Assembly: GCF_038002225.1 (NCBI RefSeq) | Contig: NZ_JBBOCA010000001.1 | Location: 2,108,001-2,172,000 of the forward strand | Direction of reading: 5' to 3' | Length of the DNA stretch: 64,000 nucleotides | From: Paenibacillus sp. FSL R7-0204 | GTDB taxonomy: Bacteria > Bacillota > Bacilli > Paenibacillales > Paenibacillaceae | Made by a program: the position numbers and the translations under genes | Notes under the pieces: model-generated | Told to the model about the DNA's origin: nothing | The model's input: only the letters and a program-made list of their open reading frames with translations | The model's database searches: none | In this document: positions 26,524 through 35,528 of the stretch, one piece after another | How positions within the stretch are numbered: the first letter of the stretch is position 1 | Layout of the letters: each line of letters starts with the position of its first letter

Positions 26524-27675
26524 ATGCTGTATTGGGATTATGCCGCTGCTGCCCCTCCCTATGAGGAGGTAGTGCAGACGCTGGAGCAGGTGATGAGGAA
26601 GCACTTCGCCAACCCCTCTTCCCTGCACCGGGCAGGAGAAGAGGCGGACAAGCTGATCAAGCGGGCGCGCGAGGTGTGCGCAGCTGCGCTTGATGTGCTG
26701 CCGCAGGAAATTATATTCACCTCGGGCGCTACTGAAAGCAACAACTTGGCGGTTAAAGGAGCTGCACTGCAGTATCAGAGCAGAGGGCGGCATATTGTGA
26801 CTACGGAGCTGGAGCATCCTTCGGTCTACGAGAGCTGTGTTCAGCTGCAAAAGCTGGGCTGGGAGGTTACCTTCGTAGCCCCTGACCCTCAGGGAGTGGT
26901 TGATCCTTCGCGGATTGCTGCTGCCGTCCGGCCGGATACGGTGCTCGTCAGTGTTATGCATGTGAATAATGAGATTGGCACGGTACAGCCGCTGCGTGAG
27001 ATCGGACAACTGGTCAAGGCGGTGAACCGCAGGACACTGTTCCATGTAGACGGCGTGCAGGGCTACGGGAAGCTTGAGGCTCCACTGAAGGCCTGGCAGG
27101 CAGATCTGTACAGCCTGTCCGCGCATAAATTACGCGGGCCGCGCGGGACAGGGATTCTCTATGTCAGAGAAGGAGTCACGCTGTTTCCCTTGTTGACAGG
27201 CGGTTCCCAGGAACAGGGCAAGCGCGCCGGGACAGAGAATGTGCCGAATATTGTAGCTTCAGCGAAGGCCATGCGGATGAGCGGTGAACAGCGGGAGGCC
27301 TTCAGCGCCCGGATACGTCCGCTCAAGGCGCAGCTGGAGAATTATATAGCAGGGATACCGGAGCTTGTACTGAACAGTAGCAGGGACGGGGCGCCGCATA
27401 TTGTCCACTTCTCTTACCCCGGCATGAAGGGGGAGGTTCTGGCCCGCAGGCTGGAGGAGCTCGGGATGGCGGTCGCCACACGCTCCGCCTGTTCCTCGCG
27501 CCAAGCCGAGCCGAGCCGGATTCTGCTGTCCATGGGCAGGGATACGGCTGCTGCGCTTGGCGGTATACGGATCAGCCTGGGGGACAGCCACACGCAGCAG
27601 GATGTGAGCCGGCTGGAGCAGGCGCTGCTGGCCGCTGTCCATTCCTTAAAGATTGCAGAAGGAGGCATGAAGTAA
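26524..27675 (+). CDS. Cysteine desulfurase (NifS/IscS family), partner of ThiI
   Basis: A 383-residue PLP enzyme that removes sulfur from cysteine to give a persulfide. Features: LYWDYAAAAPPYEEV at the N-terminus, the ATESNNLAVKG loop, the PLP lysine in SLSAHKLRGPRGTG (about 205), and the catalytic cysteine in ATRSACSSR (about 325). It is 3 bp upstream of thiI; in Bacillus the dedicated desulfurase NifZ sits beside thiI, so this is probably the sulfur donor for 4-thiouridine in tRNA. AAAGGAG lies upstream of the ATG. The NifZ role is inferred from context. Confidence 0.92.
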   Translation: MLYWDYAAAAPPYEEVVQTLEQVMRKHFANPSSLHRAGEEADKLIKRAREVCAAALDVLPQEIIFTSGATESNNLAVKGAALQYQSRGRHIVTTELEHPSVYESCVQLQKLGWEVTFVAPDPQGVVDPSRIAAAVRPDTVLVSVMHVNNEIGTVQPLREIGQLVKAVNRRTLFHVDGVQGYGKLEAPLKAWQADLYSLSAHKLRGPRGTGILYVREGVTLFPLLTGGSQEQGKRAGTENVPNIVASAKAMRMSGEQREAFSARIRPLKAQLENYIAGIPELVLNSSRDGAPHIVHFSYPGMKGEVLARRLEELGMAVATRSACSSRQAEPSRILLSMGRDTAAALGGIRISLGDSHTQQDVSRLEQALLAAVHSLKIAEGGMK

Positions 27676-27678
27676 CTA

Positions 27679-28974
27679 ATGACAACAACAGAGACAAATA
27701 GCGGAGCACAGAATGCCGGATACGGAAGCAGCATGGACTATGCCGATATGCTCCTGCTGCGCTTCGGAGAGTTCATTCTGAAAGGAAAGAACCGCAGCCG
27801 GTTCGAGAAGACCGTACTGCGCCATGTGAAGGAGATGGTGAAGCCGTATCCGAACGTGAAGCTGACCCGGGAATTCGGGCGGATCTACGTCGAATTGAAC
27901 GGTGAACCCGCAGGAGAATTAACGAAGGCGCTCGTAAACGTATTCGGGATCGCTTCGATAAGCCCGGTGAAGGTCTCCCGGCCGGAGTTCGAGGATATTC
28001 TTGCGGCCAGCAGGACCTTCCTCCACCTTATTGCTCCGGCGGCGGGAACCAGCTTTAAGGTTAGCGCGCGCCGTGTGTGGAAGGGCTTCCCTTACGGCTC
28101 TATAGAGATGAATAAACTTATAGCTACCCCGCTGCTGCAAGGCTATCCGGGGCTGCTGGTAGATGTGAAGTCTCCCGATCTGGAGCTGAAGATTGAGATT
28201 CGAGAAGGTCATACTCTTATTTTCTGTGAGAATATTGCCGGAGTCGGCGGCTTCCCGCTGGGAACGAACGGCAAAGCTATGTTGCTGCTCTCCGGCGGGA
28301 TCGACAGTCCGGTGGCCGGCTGGTCATCCATGCGCAGGGGGCTGGAGGTAGAGTGCGTCCACTTTTACAGCTATCCTTATACGAGTGAGCTTGCCCGCCA
28401 GAAGGTTGTAGATTTGACGCGTATTTTGTCGCGTTATGCCGGCGTAATTAAGCTGCATCTGGTTCCGTTCACGGAGGTGCAGACCTCTTTTACCGGGATC
28501 GGGCAGGATAATCTGATTATTACGCTGATGCGCCGGGCTATGCTGCGGATTGCTACCGCCCTTGCGGAGAAGGAGGGGGCGCTTGCGCTGATCACCGGCG
28601 ACAGTCTGGGCCAGGTGGCCAGTCAGACCCTGCCCAGCATGAATGTGATCGGGCGTGCAACGGCTCTGCCGCTGCTGCGTCCGCTGGTGATGATGGACAA
28701 GAGTGAGATCGTGGAGCTCTCGAAGACCATCGGTACGTATGACTTGTCTATTCTGCCATACGAGGATTGCTGTACACTGTTCGTGCCCAAATCGCCGACG
28801 ACGAATCCGAATATGCGGATTGTAGACAAGATTGAAGCGACGCTGCCGGGTTATCAGGCCTTACTCGATACAGCGGTTGCCGGAACCGAGACCGTACTTA
28901 TTACACCTTATGGCGATGAGAAGCCGGAGGACTTAGTACCGGCGCAGGCAGGCCTTCAGGAAGAGTGGTTCTGA
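27679..28974 (+). CDS. thiI: tRNA 4-thiouridine synthase ThiI
   Basis: A 431-residue ThiI with an N-terminal ferredoxin-like and THUMP domain (about 30-180) and an adenylating PP-loop domain (LLLSGGIDSPVAG, about 203-215). It forms s4U8 in tRNA from a persulfide supplied by the upstream desulfurase. It lacks the C-terminal rhodanese domain of the Escherichia enzyme, as usual in Bacilli. The ATG at 27679 is 3 bp after the desulfurase stop; homologues usually start near the second Met at 27733 (MDYADMLLLRFGE), so the start is uncertain. It overlaps the convergent TerC gene by 19 bp. Confidence 0.93.
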   Translation: MTTTETNSGAQNAGYGSSMDYADMLLLRFGEFILKGKNRSRFEKTVLRHVKEMVKPYPNVKLTREFGRIYVELNGEPAGELTKALVNVFGIASISPVKVSRPEFEDILAASRTFLHLIAPAAGTSFKVSARRVWKGFPYGSIEMNKLIATPLLQGYPGLLVDVKSPDLELKIEIREGHTLIFCENIAGVGGFPLGTNGKAMLLLSGGIDSPVAGWSSMRRGLEVECVHFYSYPYTSELARQKVVDLTRILSRYAGVIKLHLVPFTEVQTSFTGIGQDNLIITLMRRAMLRIATALAEKEGALALITGDSLGQVASQTLPSMNVIGRATALPLLRPLVMMDKSEIVELSKTIGTYDLSILPYEDCCTLFVPKSPTTNPNMRIVDKIEATLPGYQALLDTAVAGTETVLITPYGDEKPEDLVPAQAGLQEEWF

Positions 28975-29645
28975 ACAGCGAATGATGTCCGGCGGCGCTT
29001 CCAGTGTCCCGCAGCCAGAATACCGGCAATTACTGCGGCGATGAACAGAATGTGCAGCAGCGGATGTGCCTTGAAGTAAGGGGCAATGCTCTTCTCACCG
29101 GAAATCATTGTGGAGGCTGTGAAGCCGAGTACGCCTGACCCGAGATATATAATTGATGGAAATCTGTTGATTAACCGGATAAACAGGGTGCTTCCCCAGA
29201 CCACAATAGGCACACTGATTAGAAGTCCCAGCACCACTAGCGTAATATTATGATTCGCTGCGCCGGCAACAGCAATGACGTTGTCCAGTCCCATCGCTGC
29301 ATCGGCTATCACAATCGTCCGGACAGCTGCCCACAGAGTTCCGCCGGCCTGAATATCCGTCTCAGCACTGCCGCCTGACAGCAGCTTATAAGCTATAAGA
29401 ATCAGCAGCAGCCCGCCGATTGCCAACAGCCATGGAATCTTAAGCAGCCATACCACAAGAATCGTGGCGATGATCCGCAGGATCACCGCACCGCCTGTAC
29501 CAAGCAGAATCGCCTGCTTCTGCCGCTTTCCTTGCAGGTTCCGCGCGGCCAGGCCGATGACGATGGCATTGTCGCCCGCCAGAATAAGATCAAGGAATAC
29601 GATATTCAGCAGAGATAATATGAAATCCGCAGCGGATGTATTCAT
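28956..29645 (-). CDS. TerC family membrane protein (YjbE-like)
   Basis: A 229-residue TerC-family integral membrane protein with about seven helices. Characteristic acidic motifs within membrane segments are visible: FLDLILAGDNAIVIGLA (about 15-31) and IADAAMGLDNVIAVAG (about 113-128). Related proteins are linked to manganese export or metal loading of exported proteins. TAGGAGTG precedes the ATG. A second TerC gene is divergent 183 bp away; together they probably arose by duplication. It overlaps thiI tail to tail. Confidence 0.9.
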   Translation of the reverse strand: MNTSAADFILSLLNIVFLDLILAGDNAIVIGLAARNLQGKRQKQAILLGTGGAVILRIIATILVVWLLKIPWLLAIGGLLLILIAYKLLSGGSAETDIQAGGTLWAAVRTIVIADAAMGLDNVIAVAGAANHNITLVVLGLLISVPIVVWGSTLFIRLINRFPSIIYLGSGVLGFTASTMISGEKSIAPYFKAHPLLHILFIAAVIAGILAAGHWKRRRTSFAVQNHSS

Positions 29646-29754
29646 CCCGGGTCACTCCTATAGGTTTGGTGGCTTGCATTCCCCTTAGGGCCATTCCGGC
29701 CGGAGACTATAGATATACGCAGCAATCCGGCCGCACATGCGCAGTTTCTAAAAT

Positions 29755-29788
29755 AGCGGGACAAGAAGCATAGCTTGTCGCCCCCCGG
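29755..29788. other. Hairpin in the divergent TerC promoter region
   Basis: GCGGGACAAG, an AAGCATAG loop and CTTGTCGCCC form a stable near-perfect hairpin between the two TerC genes. I looked for a manganese (yybP-ykoY) riboswitch on both strands and did not find its conserved sequence. The hairpin could be an operator or a leader element. Confidence 0.4.
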
Positions 29789-29828
29789 CATACATGTAGA
29801 TACATGGAGTTCAGGGAGGCTGAGGTGG

Positions 29829-30488
29829 ATGGATTCATTATTGCTGCTTGGTGAAATTCTAATGATTAATCTGGTGCTCAGCGGAGACAATGCCATGGTC
29901 ATTGCGATGGCCAGCAAGAATCTGCCGGAGAAGCACAGGAAGCTGGCAGTCTGGTGGGGGGCCGCTGGAGCAGTCGCGCTGCGCTGTATCCTGACCTTCG
30001 CCGCAGTGCTGCTGCTCAAGATTCCCTATATTGAAGCCGGAGGGGCCATGCTGCTGCTCTGGATTTCCTTCAAGCTGCTGCTCGAGGACGAGGAAGAGCT
30101 GAGAATTGAGGGAAGCCCTAGCGTTTGGAAGTCGGTGCGCACCATCCTGCTGGCGGACTTTATCATGAGCCTGGATAATGTACTGGCGATTGCCGGGCTG
30201 GCCAAAGGGGATCTGGCACTGATTGTAATCGGGATTGCGATCAGCATTCCGATTGTCGTCTGGGGGAGCGGCATCATCGTGGGCTGGCTGCACCGCTTCC
30301 CGGTGCTGATCTTTATCGGTGCCTATATTCTGGCGTATACCGCCGGGAACATGCTGCTGCAGGATGCCAAATTCGGCCCGGTGATTTCGTTCCTGCTGCC
30401 GACGCTTCATGCTATGCTGCCGATGCTGCTGGGTATTATCGTGGTTGTCACGGGCATGCTGAAGCACAGGAAAGTATCCGCACGCTGA
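29829..30488 (+). CDS. TerC family membrane protein
   Basis: A 219-residue paralogue of the divergent TerC gene. Motifs: EILMINLVLSGDNAMVIAMA (about 8-27) and LLADFIMSLDNVLAIAG (about 110-126), with seven predicted helices. The ATG at 29829 is preferred because GGGAGG and GAGGTGG precede it; an upstream in-frame ATG at 29775 would add 18 residues unlike the family. TerC proteins are linked to metal ion handling, especially manganese. The pair organisation suggests two related or partner transporters; the substrate is not shown here. Confidence 0.88.
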   Translation: MDSLLLLGEILMINLVLSGDNAMVIAMASKNLPEKHRKLAVWWGAAGAVALRCILTFAAVLLLKIPYIEAGGAMLLLWISFKLLLEDEEELRIEGSPSVWKSVRTILLADFIMSLDNVLAIAGLAKGDLALIVIGIAISIPIVVWGSGIIVGWLHRFPVLIFIGAYILAYTAGNMLLQDAKFGPVISFLLPTLHAMLPMLLGIIVVVTGMLKHRKVSAR

Positions 30489-30502
30489 TAACCGGCAATA
30501 AT

Positions 30503-30541
30503 AAGGCTGTACCAAAAGCTGGAAGGCTTTGGTGCAGCCTT
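30503..30541 (+). terminator. Terminator after second TerC gene
   Basis: AAGGCTGTACCAAAAGC (30503-30519) pairs with GCTTTGGTGCAGCCTT (30526-30541). The T run after it is broken (ATTTCATTTTTT), but the stem is strong. Confidence 0.75.
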
Positions 30542-30699
30542 ATTTCATTTTTTACGAGAATGCCCCGCCGTGATGTGTGAAGAATGATGGTGTTTTATGC
30601 GTTTATCAGATAAAATAAAGGAAAACTGTCGCCGGATTTGTCTGCTGAAGAGGCAAGGAACAGTGAAAAGACACGAAATTTAGAAGGGATAGGTGAAAG

Positions 30700-31212
30700 A
30701 TGTCTTCCAAAAATGACATGAAACTGGGTGTGTTCATCGCCGCCGCCGGCCTCGTGATTCTGCTGGGCAAGCTGGGGGTGTTCGGTTTTCTGGGACGGGC
30801 CTTATGGCCGCTCATCATTCTGGTTCCGGGCCTGTTCCTGCATGTGCTCTTTTTCACCCGCCGTGCTTCTGCATCTGTACTTATTCCTGCGGGCATACTA
30901 TCGGTGTACGGCTTGCTCTTCGGCTTATGCAATACCTGGGGCTGGGACCTCATGAGACACTTATGGCCTGTTCTTCTGCTGGGGATCGCGGTGGGACTGT
31001 ACGAATATTCGCTGTATGCCTCAGTCAGAACAAGAGGCTTGACCACCGCCGCTATAATTCTGGGGCTGCTTAGCCTTGTACTGGTTATTTTCACACTGCT
31101 CGGCACCGGGGCGCTGTATCTGCTCGGCGCTGTGCTGGTTGCTGCGGGACTGTGGCTGATGCTGGGAAGAGGCAGACCGGGAAGCCGCAAGAAGTGGAAC
31201 GGTGGCTTGTAA
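30700..31212 (+). CDS. Membrane protein with LiaI/LiaF-like transmembrane region
   Basis: A 170-residue protein with five or six hydrophobic helices and short loops. The N-terminal GVFIAAAGLVILLGKLGVF and LWPLIILVPGL pattern resembles the LiaI-LiaF-like transmembrane region (DUF5668) seen in envelope-stress proteins. There is no extracytoplasmic LiaF C-terminal domain, and no lia genes lie nearby. The ATG follows AGAAGGGATAGGTG. The C-terminus is basic (RGRPGSRKKW). Function is not inferred. Confidence 0.7.
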   Translation: MSSKNDMKLGVFIAAAGLVILLGKLGVFGFLGRALWPLIILVPGLFLHVLFFTRRASASVLIPAGILSVYGLLFGLCNTWGWDLMRHLWPVLLLGIAVGLYEYSLYASVRTRGLTTAAIILGLLSLVLVIFTLLGTGALYLLGAVLVAAGLWLMLGRGRPGSRKKWNGGL

Positions 31213-31321
31213 AACCGATGTCTGCACGTCCTGATAGGACAATTCAAGACCGCTGAGCCGGATAAGAGGCGAAATTAGAAAATTTAAGCGGACTTGGCAA
31301 CGTTTTTTTTCAGAAAAAGAC

Positions 31322-31394
31322 TTGCTTTTCATAGTACTTTCACTATAAAATTAAGGAATGTTGGAGCGTCGGCTTTCTGCCTGGCGCTTCTTTT
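31322..31394 (+). promoter_or_regulatory. typA promoter with leader hairpin
   Basis: TTGCTT (31322-31327) and TATAAA (31344-31349), 16 bp apart, form a plausible SigA promoter. A hairpin follows within the transcribed leader: GGAGCGTCGGC (31363-31373) with GCCTGGCGCTTC (31379-31390) and TTTT. This is about 70 bp ahead of the typA start and could act as an attenuator. Confidence 0.55.
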
Positions 31395-31466
31395 GTGAGA
31401 CTGCCGTGACATGCTAAGAATTTAAACAGTTTTAATTTGATAAATGAGAGGATTTGGATACAAATC

Positions 31467-33311
31467 ATGCATTCAAGAAAAGATATCCGTAACATTGCGA
31501 TCATTGCCCACGTTGACCATGGTAAAACAACACTCGTCGATCAGCTTCTCCAGCAGTCCGGGATTTTCAGCGCACACGAGCACGTTCAAGAACGCGCCAT
31601 GGACTCTAACGATATCGAACGGGAACGTGGAATTACAATCCTAGCTAAAAATACAGCAATTACTTATAAAGAGTTCCTGATTAACATCGTAGATACACCT
31701 GGACACGCTGACTTCGGCGGCGAAGTAGAACGGATCATGAAGATGGTTGACGGTGTCCTGCTTGTTGTTGACGCTTATGAAGGCTGCATGCCACAGACCA
31801 AGTTCGTACTGCGCAAGGCGCTGGAACAGCACCTGACCCCAATCGTAGTCGTGAACAAGATTGACCGTCCGGCTGCGCGTCCTAAGGAAGTTATTGATGA
31901 AGTGCTGGACTTGTTCATTGAGCTTGAAGCCAGTGACGATCAGCTTGAATTCCCTGTAGTCTATGCTTCTGCGCTTAACGGCACATCAAGCATGAACGCT
32001 GAGAAGCAGGATGAGACTATGCTTTCACTTTACGAAACAATCGTTGAACATATCCCGGCTCCAACTGAGAAGGTTGAAGAGCCGCTGCAATTCCTGGTAA
32101 CACTGATGGACTACAACGAATACCTGGGCCGTATCGCCATTGGCCGCGTCAACCGCGGTGTAATCAAGCAAGGCCAGTCCGTTACAGTCATTATGCGTGA
32201 CGGCAAGAGCAAGACTGCTCGTATCGAGAAGCTGTTCGGCTTCCAGGGTCTGAAGCGCGTGGAGACAGAAGAAGCCGGCGCAGGCGACATCGTGGCTATT
32301 GCCGGTATCAAGGACATCAACATCGGTGAGACCATTGCTGATTCGCAGCATCCTGAAGCACTGCCTGTTTTGAAGATTGACGAGCCTACCATGCAGATGA
32401 CGTTCCTCGTGAACAACAGCCCGTTCGCAGGTAAAGAAGGCAAGTGGGTTACTTCCCGTAAGCTTCGTGAGCGTCTGTTCAAAGAACTGGAAACGGATGT
32501 GAGCTTGCGTGTAGATGAAACTGACAGTCCTGATGCGTTTATCGTTTCTGGACGCGGTGAGCTTCACCTTGGTATCCTGATCGAGAATATGCGTCGTGAA
32601 GGTTATGAAATGCAAGTGTCCAAACCACAAGTAATCATTAAAGACATCGATGGTGTCAGATCCGAGCCGCTTGAGCGCCTCATGATTGACATTCCAGAAG
32701 ATAGCATGGGTTCCGTTATGGAAAGTCTGGGCAGCCGTAAAGCCGAGATGGTCAATATGATCAACCACGGTACCGGCCAAGTCCGTCTGGAATTCCTGAT
32801 TCCGGCACGCGGCCTGATCGGCTACAACACACACTTCCTGACGCTGACACGCGGCTACGGTGTAATGAACCATGCCTTCGATAGCTATGCTCCACTGGTT
32901 GGCGGCCAAGTTGGCGGACGTCATCAGGGTGTGCTTGTTGCAAGCGAAAGTGGAACAACAACTCAATACGGAATCGTGGGTGTTGAGGACCGTGGTATTC
33001 TCTTCCTGGATGCAGGTACAGAAATTTATGAAGGTATGATTGTAGGCGAGCATACACGTGATAACGATATTATCGTTAACATTTGTAAAGAAAAAGCACT
33101 TACCAACATGCGTACCTCAGGCAAAGATGATACTGTAAAAATGAAGACACCACGTAGCTTCTCTTTGGAAGGTGCACTTGAATATTTGAATGACGATGAA
33201 TATTGTGAAATCACCCCTAAATCTGTACGTCTGCGCAAAAAGATCCTGAATAAGGGCGAACGCGAGCGTGTAGAGAAGCAGCGTAAGGCGGCGCAAGCCA
33301 GCCAAGCGTAA
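31467..33311 (+). CDS. typA: Translational GTPase TypA (BipA)
   Basis: A 614-residue ribosome-binding GTPase of the EF-G superfamily, involved in 50S assembly and stress or cold growth. It has G1 AHVDHGKTT (about 14-22), DTPGHADF near 73-80, NKID near 127-130, EF-Tu-like domain II, and EF-G-like C-terminal domains. The start ATG 31467 ([19 protein letters not shown]) matches homologues; a start at 31437 would add ten unrelated residues. Codons are strongly biased, consistent with high expression. In Bacillus typA (ylaG) is next to ylaH, as here. Confidence 0.97.
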   Translation: MHSRKDIRNIAIIAHVDHGKTTLVDQLLQQSGIFSAHEHVQERAMDSNDIERERGITILAKNTAITYKEFLINIVDTPGHADFGGEVERIMKMVDGVLLVVDAYEGCMPQTKFVLRKALEQHLTPIVVVNKIDRPAARPKEVIDEVLDLFIELEASDDQLEFPVVYASALNGTSSMNAEKQDETMLSLYETIVEHIPAPTEKVEEPLQFLVTLMDYNEYLGRIAIGRVNRGVIKQGQSVTVIMRDGKSKTARIEKLFGFQGLKRVETEEAGAGDIVAIAGIKDINIGETIADSQHPEALPVLKIDEPTMQMTFLVNNSPFAGKEGKWVTSRKLRERLFKELETDVSLRVDETDSPDAFIVSGRGELHLGILIENMRREGYEMQVSKPQVIIKDIDGVRSEPLERLMIDIPEDSMGSVMESLGSRKAEMVNMINHGTGQVRLEFLIPARGLIGYNTHFLTLTRGYGVMNHAFDSYAPLVGGQVGGRHQGVLVASESGTTTQYGIVGVEDRGILFLDAGTEIYEGMIVGEHTRDNDIIVNICKEKALTNMRTSGKDDTVKMKTPRSFSLEGALEYLNDDEYCEITPKSVRLRKKILNKGERERVEKQRKAAQASQA

Positions 33312-33326
33312 GATATTTCCATTCAG

Positions 33327-33352
33327 GCCGCCGGAATAATCCGGCGGTTTTT
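33327..33352 (+). terminator. typA terminator
   Basis: CCGCCGG (33328-33334) pairs with CCGGCGG (33341-33347) around AATAAT-like loop bases, followed by TTTTT. A clear Rho-independent terminator 16 bp after the typA stop. Confidence 0.93.
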
Positions 33353-33462
33353 CTCATTTTGCAGGCGGGGATCTTTCAAATTGCAGGGATTAATTGCAGT
33401 ATAAAACGGCGTCGGGTGATATAATGTAAGCGTAACTTATGATCCGGGAGGAGTGAGCGGCT

Positions 33463-33750
33463 ATGCAAAGCTGGTTCGCTGAGCATCCAGTTATCGCTTA
33501 TATTGTCATTTTTATCTTACTGACTTATGTGTACAACCGAGTATTCCGCGTCAATCAGAAGCTGCCGATCGGCAAAGAGATCGTGCTCTATGTGATGATG
33601 GCTGCAGGCTCAGGCATGCTACTTATCTTCCAGCATGACAAGCTGCCGATCATCCAGTGCCTGCTGGTAGCAGTCGGGCTGATGCTGCTTGTGCGGGTCC
33701 GCTACCTGGTGGAGGCCCGGCAGAAGCGGAAGGCTGCAAAACGGCAGTAG
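33463..33750 (+). CDS. ylaH: YlaH-like membrane protein
   Basis: A 95-residue protein with three hydrophobic segments (about 10-25, 42-60, 64-82) and a basic C-terminus (EARQKRKAAKRQ). Sequence and position, directly after typA, match YlaH in Bacillus. Function unknown. The ATG follows GGGAGGAGTGAGC. A likely promoter lies just upstream: TATAAT at 33420-33425 with a TG extension (TGATATAAT). Confidence 0.8.
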   Translation: MQSWFAEHPVIAYIVIFILLTYVYNRVFRVNQKLPIGKEIVLYVMMAAGSGMLLIFQHDKLPIIQCLLVAVGLMLLVRVRYLVEARQKRKAAKRQ

Positions 33751-33837
33751 GCGCAACTTTTGATGACCAGGTTCGTCTAAGTTATTACGAAGTTATCTAC
33801 TTCAATTCCAGTTGAATGAAAAGGAACTAAATGAATT

Positions 33838-34941
33838 ATGAATACAAGCAAGGGCAATTTGCCACCCAGAAGGAACGGCCAGCAAGGAAGCAACACTACT
33901 AACCGGCAGCAGCCGAGGTCTGCTGCTTCAACTACAACGGCAAAGAAAAAAGCGCGGAAACCGAAAAAACGCGGATTCTTCGCCCGGCTGATGAGAGTGC
34001 TGCTCACCATTCTCCTGATTGCTATTATAGCTGCATTAGGCTACGCAGGGTATTTGTACTGGAAGGTGGATCACGGAGGATTCGGAGTGGACCAGCCGGT
34101 TGCCGCAGGACAATCCGCCTCCGAGAAGCCGCTGACGATGCTGCTGCTCGGCACGGACAACCGTCCGAAGCACCCATCCAACCTGACGGATGTGATCATG
34201 GTCGCGGCCTTGAACCCGGAGACCAAATCGGCTACGGTGGTCTCATTACCCCGCGATACATATGTCGAGCTTAGCGGATACAAGAAGACGAAGATCAATG
34301 CCTTTTACTCCCGCTTCAAGAGCAAGGAGAAGACCTCCGGCACTCTGGCTGAGGATGAGATGAAGAAGATGATGGGCAAATATCTGGACATTAAGGTCGA
34401 TTATGCTACCGTGCTGGATTTCCAGGGCTTCCGGGATATTGTAGATGAGTTCGGCGGCGTGGACGTTAATATCAGCGCCAATATGTGTTACACGGACAGT
34501 GTAGACGGCACTAATATTAATCTCAAAAAAGGCGAAGCCCAGCTAAACGGAGATAAAGCGCTGGATTATGTGCGTTACCGCAAGTCCAACTGCAAGCCGG
34601 CGACGAAGCCTTCGGATGATTTTGAACGCAATAAGCGTCAGAACGAGGTACTGACTTCTTTGATCTCTCAGATGCAGTCGCTGGGCGGCGTCCTCAAAAT
34701 CGGCCGGGTGCTGGATGCGGTAGATAATAATCTGGAGAGCGATATCGAGAATGCGCAGATTAAGAGCCTGATCGCAACTTACTGGGATATATCCAAGGAG
34801 AATGTCGAATATGTACCGGTAACCGGAACCTGGCGCAGCCCCTATGTATATATTAACGATAAGGAGCTGGACGCAGCGAAGAAAAGCCTTCAGGACCGGA
34901 TATCCGGAGTGTCCGCTGCAGTGGTCTCAGGCCAGCCTTGA
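33838..34941 (+). CDS. LytR-CpsA-Psr (LCP) family wall-polymer ligase
   Basis: A 367-residue membrane-anchored LCP protein. The N-terminus is polar and basic (about 42 residues), then one transmembrane helix (VLLTILLIAIIAALGYAGYL, about 46-65), then the extracellular LCP domain (about 95-320) with LLLGTDNR, VVSLPRDTYVEL, KINAFYS and LDYVRYRK. LCP enzymes transfer teichoic acid or other glycopolymers from lipid carrier to peptidoglycan. The ATG follows AAGGAACTAA with a rather long spacing. Probably one of several paralogues in the genome. Confidence 0.93.
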   Translation: MNTSKGNLPPRRNGQQGSNTTNRQQPRSAASTTTAKKKARKPKKRGFFARLMRVLLTILLIAIIAALGYAGYLYWKVDHGGFGVDQPVAAGQSASEKPLTMLLLGTDNRPKHPSNLTDVIMVAALNPETKSATVVSLPRDTYVELSGYKKTKINAFYSRFKSKEKTSGTLAEDEMKKMMGKYLDIKVDYATVLDFQGFRDIVDEFGGVDVNISANMCYTDSVDGTNINLKKGEAQLNGDKALDYVRYRKSNCKPATKPSDDFERNKRQNEVLTSLISQMQSLGGVLKIGRVLDAVDNNLESDIENAQIKSLIATYWDISKENVEYVPVTGTWRSPYVYINDKELDAAKKSLQDRISGVSAAVVSGQP

Positions 34942-34967
34942 GCAGCAGGCAGGGTACAATCTGTAAA

Positions 34968-34997
34968 TTGAATGCAAGTTTCGTCCTGTGCTATAAT
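34968..34997 (+). promoter_or_regulatory. SigA-type promoter upstream of the FMN-binding protein gene
   Basis: TTGAAT (34968-34973) and TATAAT (34992-34997), 18 bp apart, form a good promoter 44 bp before the start codon at 35042. Confidence 0.75.
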
Positions 34998-35041
34998 ATA
35001 ATAAATTGAATGTATTCTTGCCGCATAGGGGGCCTGTAACT

Positions 35042-35494
35042 ATGTCTGAAGCCGTTGCTCAGCTCAATGAAACTCTGCTAGCTATGCTGCAATCGGAGAC
35101 GTTTGTTCTTCTTAACACTGTGGATGCAGAATCCGGCGGACCTACGTCGACTGCGATCTCCTGGATCTATGCTGTGAGCCCTTCCATTGTCCGGCTGGCT
35201 GTGGACCACCGTTCCAGACTGGTGAACAACATGAAGGTTAACCCGAGAGTAACGATTACCGTGTTTGGTGAAGGGACGGTGCATGCGATTAACGGTCATG
35301 CTGCGGTTAGGCTGGACCCGTTGCCGGATGTTCCGTTTAAGATGTGCTGTTTTGATATTGAGATTGAAGCGGTCCGCAATGCGCTGTTTTATGGTGCGCA
35401 CCTGGAATCTGCTCCGAAATATGCGAAGGTATACGATGCACGTGCGGCTGAGAAGCTGGACGGACAAGTGTTTGCCGCCATGCAAAAAGCCTAG
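35042..35494 (+). CDS. Pyridoxamine 5'-phosphate oxidase-like FMN-binding protein
   Basis: A 150-residue split-barrel flavin-binding protein. The pattern FVLLNTVDAESGGPTSTAIS, SIVRLAVDHRSRLVNNMKVN and VTITVFGEGTV is typical of PNPOx-like domains. It is too short to be a full pyridoxamine phosphate oxidase, and the substrate is unknown. The ATG at 35042 is preferred over an in-frame ATG at 35006 because AGGGGG lies upstream and the domain starts soon after. It ends in a strong terminator shared with the convergent ylaJ gene. Confidence 0.8.
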   Translation: MSEAVAQLNETLLAMLQSETFVLLNTVDAESGGPTSTAISWIYAVSPSIVRLAVDHRSRLVNNMKVNPRVTITVFGEGTVHAINGHAAVRLDPLPDVPFKMCCFDIEIEAVRNALFYGAHLESAPKYAKVYDARAAEKLDGQVFAAMQKA

Positions 35495-35517
35495 TGTGCT
35501 ATCACTAGGCTTTTTTT
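35485..35517. terminator. Bidirectional terminator between FMN protein gene and ylaJ
   Basis: AAAAAGCCTAGTG, loop TGCTAT, CACTAGGCTTTTTTT: the stem is perfect with A and T runs on both sides, so it can terminate both convergent genes. Its left part overlaps the last codons of the + strand gene. Confidence 0.95.
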
Positions 35518-35528
35518 GAAATTAGCTC

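Noticed and set aside
29646..29828. Manganese riboswitch (yybP-ykoY) between the TerC genes
   Set aside because: The conserved sequence of that riboswitch was not found on either strand; only a simple hairpin is visible.
32025..33053. Minus-strand frame of 342 codons opposite typA
   Set aside because: Antisense to typA, with no start-site signal or recognisable domain; again a codon-bias shadow.
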